Source: Cochliopodium minus (Eukaryota > Discosea > Himatismenida > Cochliopodiidae). Taken from it: a stretch of 17,500 bases of DNA. The notes below the pieces were generated by a model. The model had not been told where the DNA came from. It saw only the letters and a program-made list of their open reading frames with translations, and did not search any database. Shown piece after piece: positions 10,801-17,500 of this stretch; the stretch's first letter is position 1; each line of letters starts with the position of its first letter. The stretch is taken from assembly GCA_024220525.1 (NCBI GenBank), contig JAMYWO010000226.1, positions 40,115 through 57,614 of the forward strand, written 5' to 3'. The position numbers were made by a program, and so were the translations under genes.

Positions 10801-13800
10801 AAGAGAAAAACGAGGGAACAATAATGATTGATGGATATCATTTTTCTTTGAGAGTGATTCTTTCTCTTATTTTGTATCCTGAAGAGATCCAACCTAACGA
10901 TATAGTTCTCGAAAAGATTAAAGAAAATGGGAAATACAGGATGGTTTGCATTTACAATAACAGATCATTTGGTGATTCCATTGTCTCCAGAAGAATTTCC
11001 ATTTTCAATTCTGTAAAATTACAATTTAGAAATATCTTTTTCTGCTTGGGGAAGATGACACAACCAATAGACGATAAAGTTGTTGAATTCTTCAAAGAAG
11101 CAGACATTTTCAAGTTGTTAAAAGATTGGTTGACCATTTTGTGCCTTTATGATTCCATGTTGGTAAAACAATCCAGTCGTGACTCTCTTAACGAAAGCCT
11201 CCAAAGCATAAACGTCAAAAAACCAGAACAGGTTCACAAAAGAGGAGTTAGTTTGGGAATTTCCTCAAAGTTTTTTGGAGGATCTTTTTCTAATCTTTCC
11301 ATCAACAACAATAACAATAACAATAACAATAATAACAAAAAAGAGGAGAAGGATTCTCCCAAAATATATGAGGATCACAAAGTAATCAACAAGCTCAGAA
11401 GTGAAGGAAGTGCTGGTTGGTCTCAAGATGAAAGATATCTTTTTGACGAAAAAGAAATAGTCATGTTCCAGGAAACTACAAACAAGATAGCAAGAGGAGG
11501 AACTCAATCTTGTGGAATCTCTCTTGGATATGAAATGTTGAGAAAAATATACGAAAGATTCAAAAATATTCAAAACAACTTTAAGGGACAAACCACAAGA
11601 GGAACACACTTTGAGTTGGTCTATCTCATTGATCCTCAACTTCTCAAAATTTACACAATGTCTTTCACTTCTTCAAGAGATATCTTGGAAAGATTTTTGA
11701 ATCTTCCTTTCGGATTTGAACCACAAAGCGAGGAGAATGATCAAGAGATTCCAAATTTTACGATACAATCTCAGCAGTATTGCTTTCCTTCTCTTTCTTC
11801 GAAGGACTCTTCCAACAAAAGAAATTCCTTTGTTTTAAGATGCATTGATCTTTTGTATGTTTTGAGGGATATTGATCGTATTTTCACCAATTCAGAAAGA
11901 TACATCTCTTATCTTGAAAAAGGAAAAGCAGAAACATTGGATATAATAGAAAATAATTTGAGAGAAGTGGTTGTGAATTCAATTGATTGGATCAACGTGA
12001 AAGAATCTCTTCACTCCGTTTATCTTCAAAAGATTTCTTCTTTTGATCTCTCAGAGATCTGCCTCATCAACTGCTCATCACTCGACAACAAGAAACTTAA
12101 AACAATCATGAGTGAAGGAAACAACATAGTAAAGTTGAATGTTAGGGGATGCAAAAACTTGAAAGAGAATGTCCTCTCCTCTATCAGAATAAGAAACTTG
12201 GAGTACTTGAATGTTAGCAACACCTCCATTACCATAATAAAATCTTCTTCTTTTATGGGAAATCTGTTGAACTTTCCAAATTTGAAAGAAATGATCATCA
12301 ACTGTTGCAGGGACTTGAAAGAAGTGTGCATAGAAGCTCCCAAAATTCAAAACTTTTCTGGAATAGATTGCAGACAGTTGAAGAAGCTTGTGGTAAGCAC
12401 AAAGAACAAAGATTGCTTTTGCAAGTTGGGAGGTTCAAATGAATTAGATTATCTTTTGCTTTTGGAATCTCATTTGCATTTTTCTCCTCTCATTGAAGTC
12501 TACAAAAGCAAAGTTGGAAAGAGTGACCTTTATTCCAGTACTCATCAACTTATCCGTTCTGTTGGGACAAAATCTTTTCGTGCAAAATTTTTTTACAACA
12601 TCTATCAAGAGAGATTGAATCACATTCAAGATTATCACTCCATTTTTGATCACATTAATGTTCATTCTTTTTTGATTTGTTTGTTTTCCATGTTAATTGG
12701 CAGACCTGTCTACATTGTTTACAATCAAAATAATCATTCTTCTTCTCAAAATCTAAGAGACCTTTTACTCCATTTTGTTCCAGGAGATGGACAGTTTATT
12801 GCAAAAAGGGATCTTTCTGTTGGTAAAAAAAAAATTTAAAATTCACTTTTATCTTTTTAATAAAAGATGAAATTAAAAAGGTACTGATTACAACTTTGGA
12901 GAAATGGTTTATCCTGTTGTGTTGGGATCATCTGATGTATCTATCTCTGAAAAGTTTCAAAATCATCTTACGATTGTCAAGGTGGATTCAGAAACGAAAG
13001 GACCTTTTTATTTGGATCTAATTCACCCATCTTATTACTCTATATTCAACAAACTGGGACCTTCTCAATTTTTAACAATGATAGCTATAAGATTGTATGA
13101 ATACACTCAATGTGCAGTTGCTTATCAGTTGAATCCTCAATCATTCCAAAAAGATATCATCCTCACTCCTCAATTCATCCAAATCTTCCAACATCTTTCT
13201 GATGTGGCAAATTATGCACAGCAGTCCAATCAAATGGGGATCCACAACTTTCCTTTCACAAAAATCAATCACTTCTCTAATGTTTCCTGCAACAACAAGA
13301 TTCCCAAAGAATTTTTGGAAAACTTGAAAAAAGAAAAGATAACAGAAAATCAATTCTTTGAATTCTCTCATCTCGTCAAAGATTCTGTTGAAATCAAAGA
13401 TATCTATTACATCAGAAAATACTCTTTGTTGATTACTTCTTCAAAAGATGGATCTGTAAAGTTTTATGTTCTCCTTTTTGACAATGAACCAGAGAATTTT
13501 CCTCCTTCAAATTTAATACAAACATCTCTACTAAAAGTTGATCTTGAATCTCCAAAAAGAGATTCTTCTAATCTCTTTCTTCATTCTCTAACTGTTTCTC
13601 CTCTTGTTAAAAGAAGTACTTCAGAATTGTTTGAGAAAAAGTTTGGATATAAAAATCCTCCAAAGAAACCAAATTTCCAGATAGGACAAAGAAGAAGGAG
13701 AAGAAAGAGTTTGGTTATCAATGACAAAGAAAAAATCAGTTTTTCCTCCATGTACAACATTAAATCAAACACTTCTCCTTTCTCTCCTGTTTTAAAGCTG

Positions 13801-15960
13801 ATGTTCCAAGATAATGATGCTCACAACAATTCTCCCAAAATCTTTAATCTTAAATCCTCTTTTTATCATTGCATCATTGCTACTTGTCAAGGGGATGTTG
13901 TAAAATTGTGGGATCCTTTTACAGGAAAAGTGATTACTTGTATTTCTTTCCTTACTTTATTTAAAAACTCTTCCCTTGATGATCCTAAACCCGAAAAGAA
14001 ATTTTCACTCGATAATCTTTCTCTTCAAACTTCCCCAGGGTGTCTGAACGTATCTTATGATAATGTTGAAAATGGAGATGATTTCTCTTTAGAAGAACAA
14101 ACCAATTTAAAAACCCAACGTCATTCTTCTCCTCATCCTCTCAATTTTTCCCAATCAAAAGATGAGAATACTGATCCTTCTCTTAACACTGATCCTTCTC
14201 TTAACACTGATCCTTCTCTTAATACTAATCCTCCTCTTGAAACTGATCCTCCTCTTGAAACTAGTACTGATTGGTCCACTGTTAGAATCTCTCCAGAAAA
14301 ACAGATAAAGAATAACATTCTGGATGAAGACAAGGAAGACAAAGAAGAAGGAAGAGAAAAAGGAGATAAGGAAGACAAGGAAGATAAGGAAGACAAGGAA
14401 GAAGGAATAGAAAAAGAAAGGGATGTGAACAATGATTCAAATTATTCAAGTAAACATAACTCTTTCGAAACGATGAAATCATATTTTCCTTATGGTTATC
14501 TTGATCCTCAAAATGAGGGTTTTATTCAAAAAACTCAAAAAAGTGCACCCACCATAACAATCACCCAAATAAGCGAGAAAGAAGAGAAAATGTCCCAACA
14601 AAAGACCATATTTTCTAAAATGGTAGATCTTTCTTTGTACGAAATTAAAGGTTTGATTTCAATAGATTATGACATTCATGTTTGTTGTTTCTGCGATTTC
14701 TTGTTCGTATGGGATACAACAGGGAAAGTAATCACCAAAATTGCTCTTAATTTTTTTGAACAGGAAAACAAAAAAGGAAACTCTGAAAAGAAAAAAACGA
14801 TTAGAAAACACAAACTTATCTACTTTGAGAAACGCGACAGATTGGTGGTAACATGCAATCAATCACCTCATCCTATCTTCTTTGATAATTGCAGAAAAGA
14901 AATTTTTAACGAATTGAAATTTCCAAAACATTTTCTTTCTTCCCTCAAATCAAACATCCTCTATCTAGATCAGATTGATGATTCTAACTTTGTTTGTGGA
15001 CATTCAAATGGGAATCTTGTTTATTGGGATATCCAAAATGTGACTCCCATCTCGATTTTGTACGACCCTTCTCTTTTTTATAATCTCCCCATCCAACTTT
15101 CCACAGAAAACAAAGAGAATCCAAACGAATACATTTTCACTTCTTCTCTTAACAATTCTCAAAAAATCAATTCACCTGGTTCCATACATAAAAATGTGAA
15201 CAACTCTGATCCTTTTTCTGATTCTATTGTTTATCAAGATGATTCTCCCCATCAAGAACCGAATCTGGTGATAGAGAACAAAACAAATGAAGAAAAAGAA
15301 AAAGAATCTCAAAAAACCAAAGTTAATCTCCTCAAAAAAGAAATTCAACCAACTAAAATCACTTTTTCTGTTGTCATCTACCTTGAAGTTCCTTCCTACA
15401 TTACCCAAAAGCTTTTTGAAAATGCAAAATTAATCGAATCATTAAAAGATAGACAAGGGGTGATAGAGTTTGAAGTTTTTGATAAAAACAGAAGAGATTC
15501 TACCAAGAAAAAATCTTTGTTATCTTCAATAGGACAAGATCTTCATCTTTCTTTTGATATTGATCAGAAAAACAACAGAAATTCAATCAAAGATGAAATT
15601 GATTATCACAAAAAGTGTGTTCATCTAAAAGAAGCACACAAATCCAAAATAGTGGCTATTTCCACTTTTTCTGATTACTTTTTTGTTTCATCAAGCAGGG
15701 ATTCCACTTACAAAATATGGAAAATCGATTTTCAATTCTCCAAAAAGAGAAATGCTTTTGATATAAACATTCTTCTTCTCAACAAAATAGATATTCACAA
15801 CAATTACCCTATCACTTCTATGTTAAATGTTTATTTGGAGAATTTCATCACTTCTGATTCCAATGGAAATCTTTCTTACTGGAGAGTAAACAAGTACAAG
15901 ACTCAAATAGATCAATCTTCTCAAGTCTTGAAAGAACTTTCCAAAAATCTCAATATTTAG
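4812..15960 (+). CDS. Giant protein: GlnD-like nucleotidyltransferase, kinase-like, LRR, OTU-like and WD40 regions
   Basis: Eight exons: 4812-5145, 5400-6275, 6538-8876, 8937-8983, 9033-9368, 9434-9647, 9723-12822 and 12881-15960. They sum to 10,326 bases, or 3,441 residues plus TAG. Every junction is GT...AG with matching phase (1, 1, 0, 2, 2, 0, 1). The start is the first ATG; no acceptor AG lies nearby upstream. Regions: 1-220 helical, unrecognised; 220-600 Pro/Leu then Asn-rich; 600-680 helical; 680-880 charged linker; 900-1060 nucleotidyltransferase core; 1170-1260 helical GlnD-type partner; 1580-1865 kinase-like (PI3K-type fold by pattern); 1980-2050 the helices that follow it; 2150-2280 leucine-rich repeats; 2315-2465 OTU-like; 2585-3424 WD40 repeats. 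The likely role is a cytoplasmic regulatory scaffold with one possibly active enzyme (inference). Substrate is unknown. A 47-bp microexon (8937-8983) falls inside the helical partner domain. Exon 1 and the N-terminus are the least certain parts. Confidence 0.8.
5690..5868 (+). repeat. Polypyrimidine tract coding a Ser-Pro-Leu-rich segment
   Basis: The coding strand is nearly all C and T here, unusual in such A/T-rich DNA. It contains repeats of ccttctcccctccct (5788, 5815 and 5838 onward) that encode PSPLP units. This lies in exon 2 of the giant gene, just before the Asn-rich part. Homopurine/homopyrimidine tracts of this kind can form triplex DNA (established for such sequences in general; not shown here). 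Confidence 0.75.
5882..6001 (+). repeat. Four 30-bp tandem repeats coding NNLTNNDITN
   Basis: Units at 5882-5911, 5912-5941, 5942-5971 and 5972-6001. The last three are identical, and the first differs by one base (g for a, giving Asp for Asn). Each unit codes ten residues, so expansion keeps the giant gene's frame. The near-identity indicates recent duplication. Confidence 0.95.
6678..7060 (+). repeat. Asn/Ser/Gly codon repeat with a 126-132 bp higher-order unit
   Basis: The tract is built of aat, aac, agt and ggt codons in exon 3 of the giant gene, giving Asn runs broken by Ser and Gly. Above that sits a larger period: the block coding SGSY recurs at 6741, 6867 and 6999, and the sequence between copies (NGNNSNSNNN, then GNNSNNDSNNNNNG) is repeated as well. 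Residues are about 450-580 of the protein, expected to be disordered. Confidence 0.85.
7344..7940 (+). repeat. Acidic NDDS repeats, Asn/Lys repeats and a purine-only charged linker
   Basis: Within exon 3 of the giant gene, simple codon repeats give first Asn-Asp (NDNDNDNG, NDDSNDDS), then Glu-rich, then Asn-Lys (KNNKNNKKSN), then Glu-Lys-Arg sequence. From about 7815 to 7940 the coding strand is nearly all A and G. The net charge swings from strongly acidic to strongly basic and then mixed, immediately before the nucleotidyltransferase core. Confidence 0.8.
8025..8540 (+). other. Nucleotidyltransferase core domain within the giant gene
   Basis: The strand EYAVVLLGSAARKEMCPF is followed by SDFEFAIIL. 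Gly935-Ser936 and Asp947-x-Glu949 match the polymerase-beta/GlnD-type pattern hG[GS]x(9-13)Dh[DE]h. The wider form GSxxRxExxPxSDxE is typical of GlnD-like proteins, whose founding member uridylylates PII. An Asn-rich insert (8197-8340) interrupts the domain after the second catalytic strand. It is followed by LIGETEPNPRGFCLDNG, which also fits the family pattern as I know it. I infer transfer of a nucleotide to a protein or small molecule; the substrate is not predictable. Confidence 0.65.
8877..9722 (+). other. Four short introns and a 47-bp microexon in the giant gene
   Basis: Introns 8877-8936 (60 bp), 8984-9032 (49 bp), 9369-9433 (65 bp) and 9648-9722 (75 bp) flank exons 8937-8983, 9033-9368 and 9434-9647. 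Donors are GTATTT, GTAAGT, GTAACA and GTAAAA; acceptors end TTTTAG, CAAAG, AAAAAG and TATAG. The coded helices (LEILLEKKLITEKEKEDLQ, then ILNLSFTIRIALHLL) follow the GlnD-type helical partner domain, which supports this splicing pattern. Confidence 0.75.
10320..11166 (+). other. Kinase-like domain within the giant gene, probably inactive
   Basis: Residues about 1582-1864. The order FYPELPGIHIAVNEFEYLI, VYPLLFSHPVNG, ILYPEEIQPNDIVLE, MVCIYNNRSF, FFCLGKMTQPIDDKVVEFF and LLKDWL follows the kinase-like (PI3K-type) domain that I associate with GlnD-like cores in large protist proteins; this is from memory of the pattern. Asn1774 may be the metal-binding Asn. The expected D-N-D motif reads Y1793-N-N1795, so the metal-binding Asp is absent. 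A long disordered insert (10500-10820) splits the domain. Confidence 0.5.
12036..12410 (+). other. Leucine-rich repeat region within the giant gene
   Basis: Residues about 2154-2275 show irregular LRR units of 22-27 residues: LSEICLINCSSLDNKKLKTI, VKLNVRGCKNLKENVLSSI, LEYLNVSNTSITII and LKEMIINCCRDLKEV. The LxxLxLxxCxxL pattern resembles the cysteine-containing (RI/CC) class of repeats. LRRs usually bind proteins. They lie between the kinase-like and OTU-like regions. Confidence 0.65.
12500..13035 (+). other. OTU-protease-like segment within the giant gene, catalytic residues not conserved
   Basis: Residues about 2310-2465, interrupted by the 58-bp intron 12823-12880. The helix order after KSDLYSSTHQLI, then LNHIQDYHSIFDHINVHSFL and the strand GRPVYIVYN, resembles an OTU deubiquitinase core, where a D-G-N-C motif precedes a Gln-Leu helix. 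Here the Cys position reads Asp2317, and the C-terminal strand reads GPFYLDL where a catalytic His is expected. If the assignment is right, it is a pseudo-protease that may still bind ubiquitin (inference). The assignment is weak. Confidence 0.35.
13381..15900 (+). other. WD40 repeat region with long disordered insertions, C-terminus of the giant gene
   Basis: At least six WD-like units are readable: SLLITSSKDGSVKFYVL (13426), HCIIATCQGDVVKLWD (13870), CDFLFVWDTTGKVITKI (14692), SNFVCGHSNGNLVYWDI (14983), DYFFVSSSRDSTYKIWKI (15673) and ENFITSDSNGNLSYWRV (15838). The S-x-D-G/S-x-h-x-h-W pattern is standard. Repeats are separated by very long insertions, notably 13940-14600 and 15080-15620. Six or seven blades would make one propeller, a protein-interaction platform. 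Confidence 0.8.
14170..14259 (+). repeat. Five 18-bp tandem repeats coding TDPSLN
   Basis: Units of actgatccttctcttaac start at 14170, 14188, 14206, 14224 and 14242. The first three are nearly identical and the last two have diverged to TNPPLE and TDPPLE. They lie in a disordered insertion between WD40 blades. A second, shorter repeat (gacaaggaa-like, coding DKE) follows at about 14327-14402. Confidence 0.9.
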
Positions 15961-15995
15961 TTAATTTTTAAAAATTTTAATTATTTAATTTTTTG

Positions 15996-16009
15996 TTTTA
16001 TTAATAAAA
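15996..16009. terminator. Palindromic bidirectional poly(A) signal between convergent genes
   Basis: TTTTATTAATAAAA is a perfect 14-bp palindrome and contains AATAAA on both strands (16003-16008 plus, 16002-15997 minus). It lies 43 bp after the giant gene's stop and 39 bp after the secreted-protein gene's stop on the other strand. AATAAA is the general eukaryotic poly(A) signal. Use by both genes is inferred. A second minus-strand AATAAA overlaps that gene's stop codon (16042-16037). Confidence 0.55.
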
Positions 16010-16040
16010 AAAATTTTGTCAAATAGTTCTTCCTATTTTA

Positions 16041-16765
16041 TTATTGAGTCAAAGAGTAAATTATAAAACCTTGTGGAAATTTACTACAAGTGTTAATTTC
16101 AACAACATCATCATTTGCCTTTCCTTTACAATCAAGATCATCAAAACTTGACAAACGTACTTGTTTATCATTGTTTATTAATTGCAAAACTTGAGAATGT
16201 CCAAAAAAATGAAAACATGTTTCCAAAGGTGTTGCAAGAACAATATTCTTTCCTGAGCATTGTCCAGTATTATTTCCGTAAAGGGTTGTACTAATTTTTA
16301 ATAATAAGTTTGTAATCTAAAAAATAGAAAAAAATATATACTAAATAAACTTGGTGTCTGTCAATTCTACTTTAGTAGATTTGCCTTGTCCAGCATTGCA
16401 TTTTTTTAATGAGTAAATATCGGTTTCAATTGGGATTCCTGTGCAGTTATGTGCCTTTATATTTGAAAGATTTAACAAAAAAAATTTAAACTTTGAATTT
16501 TACATTGTATACTGTATTTGTAATATTTTCTCCATTCTGTACAAATCTATGAGAGAAAAATTCGATTGGTAAGCATTCGTCTTTCGAAAATTTTAGTTTT
16601 TTTATGAAAATAAATTTATATTTTTATTTTATTACCCAAAGGAAAATATTGGCAGGTTTCTCTTTCTCCATCACAATTATTACTTCCAAAGTAATCACAA
16701 ATATGGATAGAATTTTGGCAAAAAATAATTCCTATCAAAAATAACAAGCAATATAAAATTTTCAT
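16041..16765 (-). CDS. Small secreted cysteine-rich protein
   Basis: Proposed minus-strand exons are 16765-16636, 16580-16504, 16454-16351 and 16290-16041, giving 186 residues with phases 1, 0 and 2. The start chosen is the ATG directly before a classic signal peptide: M-K-I, then LYCLLFLIGIIFCQ, cleaved about residue 19. The in-frame ATG further upstream (16822) would put a Lys-rich leader ahead of it and is less likely. The mature protein has repeated C-x-G...C units (NCDGERETC, NCTGIPIE...KC, QCSGKN...TC, DCKGKA...TC), a style common in secreted amoebal proteins; disulfide bonding is expected. Function is unknown. The third intron is ambiguous: an alternative acceptor at 16317 would begin the last exon ITNLLLKIS, but this needs a phase-0 donor such as 16396-16390 and removes a coding-like stretch. 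Confidence 0.65.
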
Positions 16766-16875
16766 TTTTTTTTTTTTTTTGAAATTTCTATTTTCTGCAA
16801 TTTTTCTTTTGACATCAAACAATCAACTGACTCTTAAAAAGAAGAATATCTTTGTGTTTTTTGAAAACTTTTTTT

Positions 16876-17404
16876 TTAATGATGCTTTTTTTTTCCAAAT
16901 ATTTTTGAAACATTTTTAATCTTGCTGATCTTATTGATAACATTACCACCAACATTCAAAAAGACATTAGAATGAACTTGAGACTCCTTCTTGCTTCCAA
17001 CAAGCAACTTCTCCCATTGTTTTTCCAAAACAGAAACAGCTTGATCCAGGGGGATGGCCTTGTAATTATCTGTTTTGACGGTGATGATCTCCAAACTTTT
17101 CAGTTTTTGGAGAGAATCTTCCACTTCGAAATCGATTTTAAGCTTTGCGCTTTTCTTGGAGATTATTCCGTAAAGAAACTCTTCGCATTTTTCGTCCAAC
17201 TCTCTTTCTCCCATCCCCTCTTGTTTTTGAAGTAGCATGGTGTATCCTAATTTATTAAAAATAGATAAACAAAAAATAAATAATAAATTAAATTTTTAAA
17301 AAATTTAAAAATTAAAAAGATTTAAAAATAAATTAAAAGTTTACCCAAAAGAGCTTCTTTTATTTCTTGTCCTTTTAAATTTTCGACAGTATACATCAGA
17401 GCAC
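16876..17404 (-). CDS. DUF3754 (TMEM143-like) protein, C-terminal part
   Basis: Two minus-strand exons are visible: 17404-17345 and 17246-16876, split by a 98-bp intron in phase 1 (GGTAAA donor, ATTAG acceptor). The gene continues past the right edge; an acceptor AG at 17406-17405 marks another intron. The protein reads KGQEIKEALLGYTMLLQ, then ELDEKCEEFL, then IDFEVEDSLQKLKSLEIITV, YKAIPLDQAVSVLEKQWEKL. This matches the C-terminal winged-helix-like end of DUF3754 proteins as I know them (a conserved hydrophobic tyrosine stretch, F-x-V-x-D-x-L-x-K-L, and P-L-x-x-A...L...W). The family includes vertebrate TMEM143, which is mitochondrial; its biochemical role is not established. The last 40 residues are Lys/Val-rich and specific to this protein. 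Membrane segments would be outside the window. Confidence 0.72.
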
Positions 17405-17412
17405 CTATTTTT

Positions 17413-17500
17413 TTAAATAAAAAATAAAAAATAAAAAATGAAAAATAAAAATAAAAAATAAAAAATAAAAAATAAAAAATGAAAAATAAAAAATAAAAAA
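17413..17500. repeat. A-rich short tandem repeat (AAAAAT type) at the right edge
   Basis: Units of aaaaata and aaaaatg repeat to the end of the window, within an intron of the minus-strand DUF3754 gene. It is the complement in style of the tract at 4680-4796. Confidence 0.85.

Noticed and set aside
12823-12903. Splitting the giant gene into two genes at the gap before the ATG at 12904
   Set aside because: A GGTAAA donor at 12823 and an AAAAAG acceptor at 12880 join in phase 1 and the reading frame is already open before that ATG (TDYNFGE). There is no intergenic-length gap.
1-17500. CRISPR array, tRNA, rRNA, insertion sequence or viral genes
   Set aside because: No spaced identical repeats of CRISPR type, no cloverleaf I could recognise, and no transposase, integrase or capsid-like reading frame.

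Overview
The window looks like nuclear DNA of a unicellular, AT-rich eukaryote. Genes are split by GT...AG introns. Introns and intergenic DNA are almost pure A/T, while exons are visibly richer in G/C. Proteins carry long asparagine runs coded by AAT/AAC. Dictyostelids, other amoebae and Anaeramoeba-like protists have this style, but nothing here fixes the lineage and I do not assign one. I see no bacterial operon features, tRNA, rRNA, CRISPR array or transposon.

Layout, left to right: (1) the 5' part of a minus-strand Sel1-repeat gene, 1-1540, running off the left edge; (2) a divergent intergenic region, 1541-1983; (3) a three-exon plus-strand gene, 1984-3604, for an acidic, Asn-rich, leucine-zipper protein that may be a transcription factor; (4) a minus-strand, 5'-incomplete small-GTPase-like gene, 3849-4400, whose missing first exons fall toward very low-complexity sequence and an undetermined base at 4797; (5) an eight-exon plus-strand gene, 4812-15960, of about 3,441 codons; (6) a convergent minus-strand gene, 16041-16765, for a small secreted cysteine-rich protein; (7) the 3' end of a minus-strand DUF3754/TMEM143-like gene, 16876-17404, running off the right edge.

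The centre of interest is the giant gene. All seven of its introns join in phase and give one reading frame. In order I read a helical N-terminus, Asn-rich and charged linkers, a GlnD-like nucleotidyltransferase core (GS...D-x-E) with its helical partner domain, a kinase-like domain that seems to lack a key metal-binding Asp, leucine-rich repeats, an OTU-protease-like segment without recognisable catalytic residues, and a C-terminal WD40 propeller broken up by disordered insertions. The mix suggests a regulatory or signalling scaffold with one possibly live enzyme (the nucleotidyltransferase) and two degenerate ones. Substrate and pathway cannot be read from the sequence.

The neighbouring genes are individually promoted and functionally unrelated as far as can be seen. 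They are compact: the giant gene and the secreted-protein gene end only 80 bp apart, with a symmetric poly(A) signal between them.
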